Source of the DNA: Pseudomonadota bacterium
GTDB taxonomy: Bacteria > Pseudomonadota > Gammaproteobacteria > Burkholderiales > Thiobacillaceae
Assembly (NCBI GenBank): GCA_021802595.1
Contig: JAJZRT010000267.1
Location: forward strand, 1-5,806
Direction: 5' to 3'
Length of the DNA: 5,806 bases
Below are positions 5,788 through 5,806 of this stretch, piece after piece; position 1 is the first letter of the stretch; each line of letters starts with the position of its first letter. The notes below the pieces were generated by a model, which ran no database searches, was not told where the DNA came from, and saw nothing but the letters and a program-made list of their open reading frames with translations. A program made the position numbers and the translations under genes.

Positions 5788-5806
5788 GGTGAAGAGTCTC
5801 TTTGCG

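Noticed and set aside
5792..5802. Palindrome AAGAGTCTCTT just upstream of ilvE
   Set aside because: Five-base arms around one base are easily found by chance, and half of it is explained by the purine-rich ribosome binding site. No operator can be argued from a single copy at the window edge.
1..5806. CRISPR arrays, tRNA or rRNA genes, insertion sequences, attachment sites
   Set aside because: I looked for regular repeats, cloverleaf signatures, transposase motifs and terminal inverted repeats and saw none.

Overview
The window reads as the chromosome of a high-GC betaproteobacterium, probably of the Rhodocyclales/Nitrosomonadales type. This is inferred from the codon bias, an ilvE gene followed by a small CHCC zinc-finger gene, and a PEP-CTERM protein, a sorting tag common in EPS-producing and floc-forming betaproteobacteria. 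Every gene I can support lies on the minus strand, so transcription runs from high to low coordinates.

Right part (5806 to about 4636): a housekeeping pair. ilvE (branched-chain amino acid aminotransferase) is followed after 11 bp by a 67-residue CHCC zinc-finger protein. An intrinsic terminator candidate starts inside the last codons of the zinc-finger gene and closes this unit.

Middle (4340-4648): a 309-bp intergenic region. It holds the terminator, a cluster of short YGTC-type repeats, and a near-consensus sigma-54 -24/-12 promoter (TGGAACGGTAATTGCT on the minus strand, 15 of 16 consensus positions). The promoter predicts a start of transcription about 25 nt before the next gene.

Left part (4339 to 1): a tightly packed operon. 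In order of transcription it encodes a secreted PA14-like PEP-CTERM protein, PgaD, the PgaC glycosyltransferase, a short PgaA-like TPR/beta-barrel porin, and the start of an NTF2/SnoaL-like protein cut by the window edge. Junctions are a 3-bp gap, two ATGA overlaps and a 20-bp gap, so co-transcription and translational coupling are likely. PgaC/PgaD would polymerise and translocate a poly-N-acetylglucosamine-type polysaccharide across the inner membrane, and the PgaA-like porin would export it. The PEP-CTERM protein is probably a surface or matrix partner sorted by an exosortase encoded elsewhere.

The most interesting point is the combination. The order is D-C-A, unlike pgaABCD. No PgaB deacetylase is visible. 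The porin has only about half the usual TPR scaffold. The leading gene is a PEP-CTERM protein, and the whole unit appears to be driven by sigma-54. This could be a PNAG-like export system tied to the PEP-CTERM/exosortase programme. PgaB may still lie outside the window.
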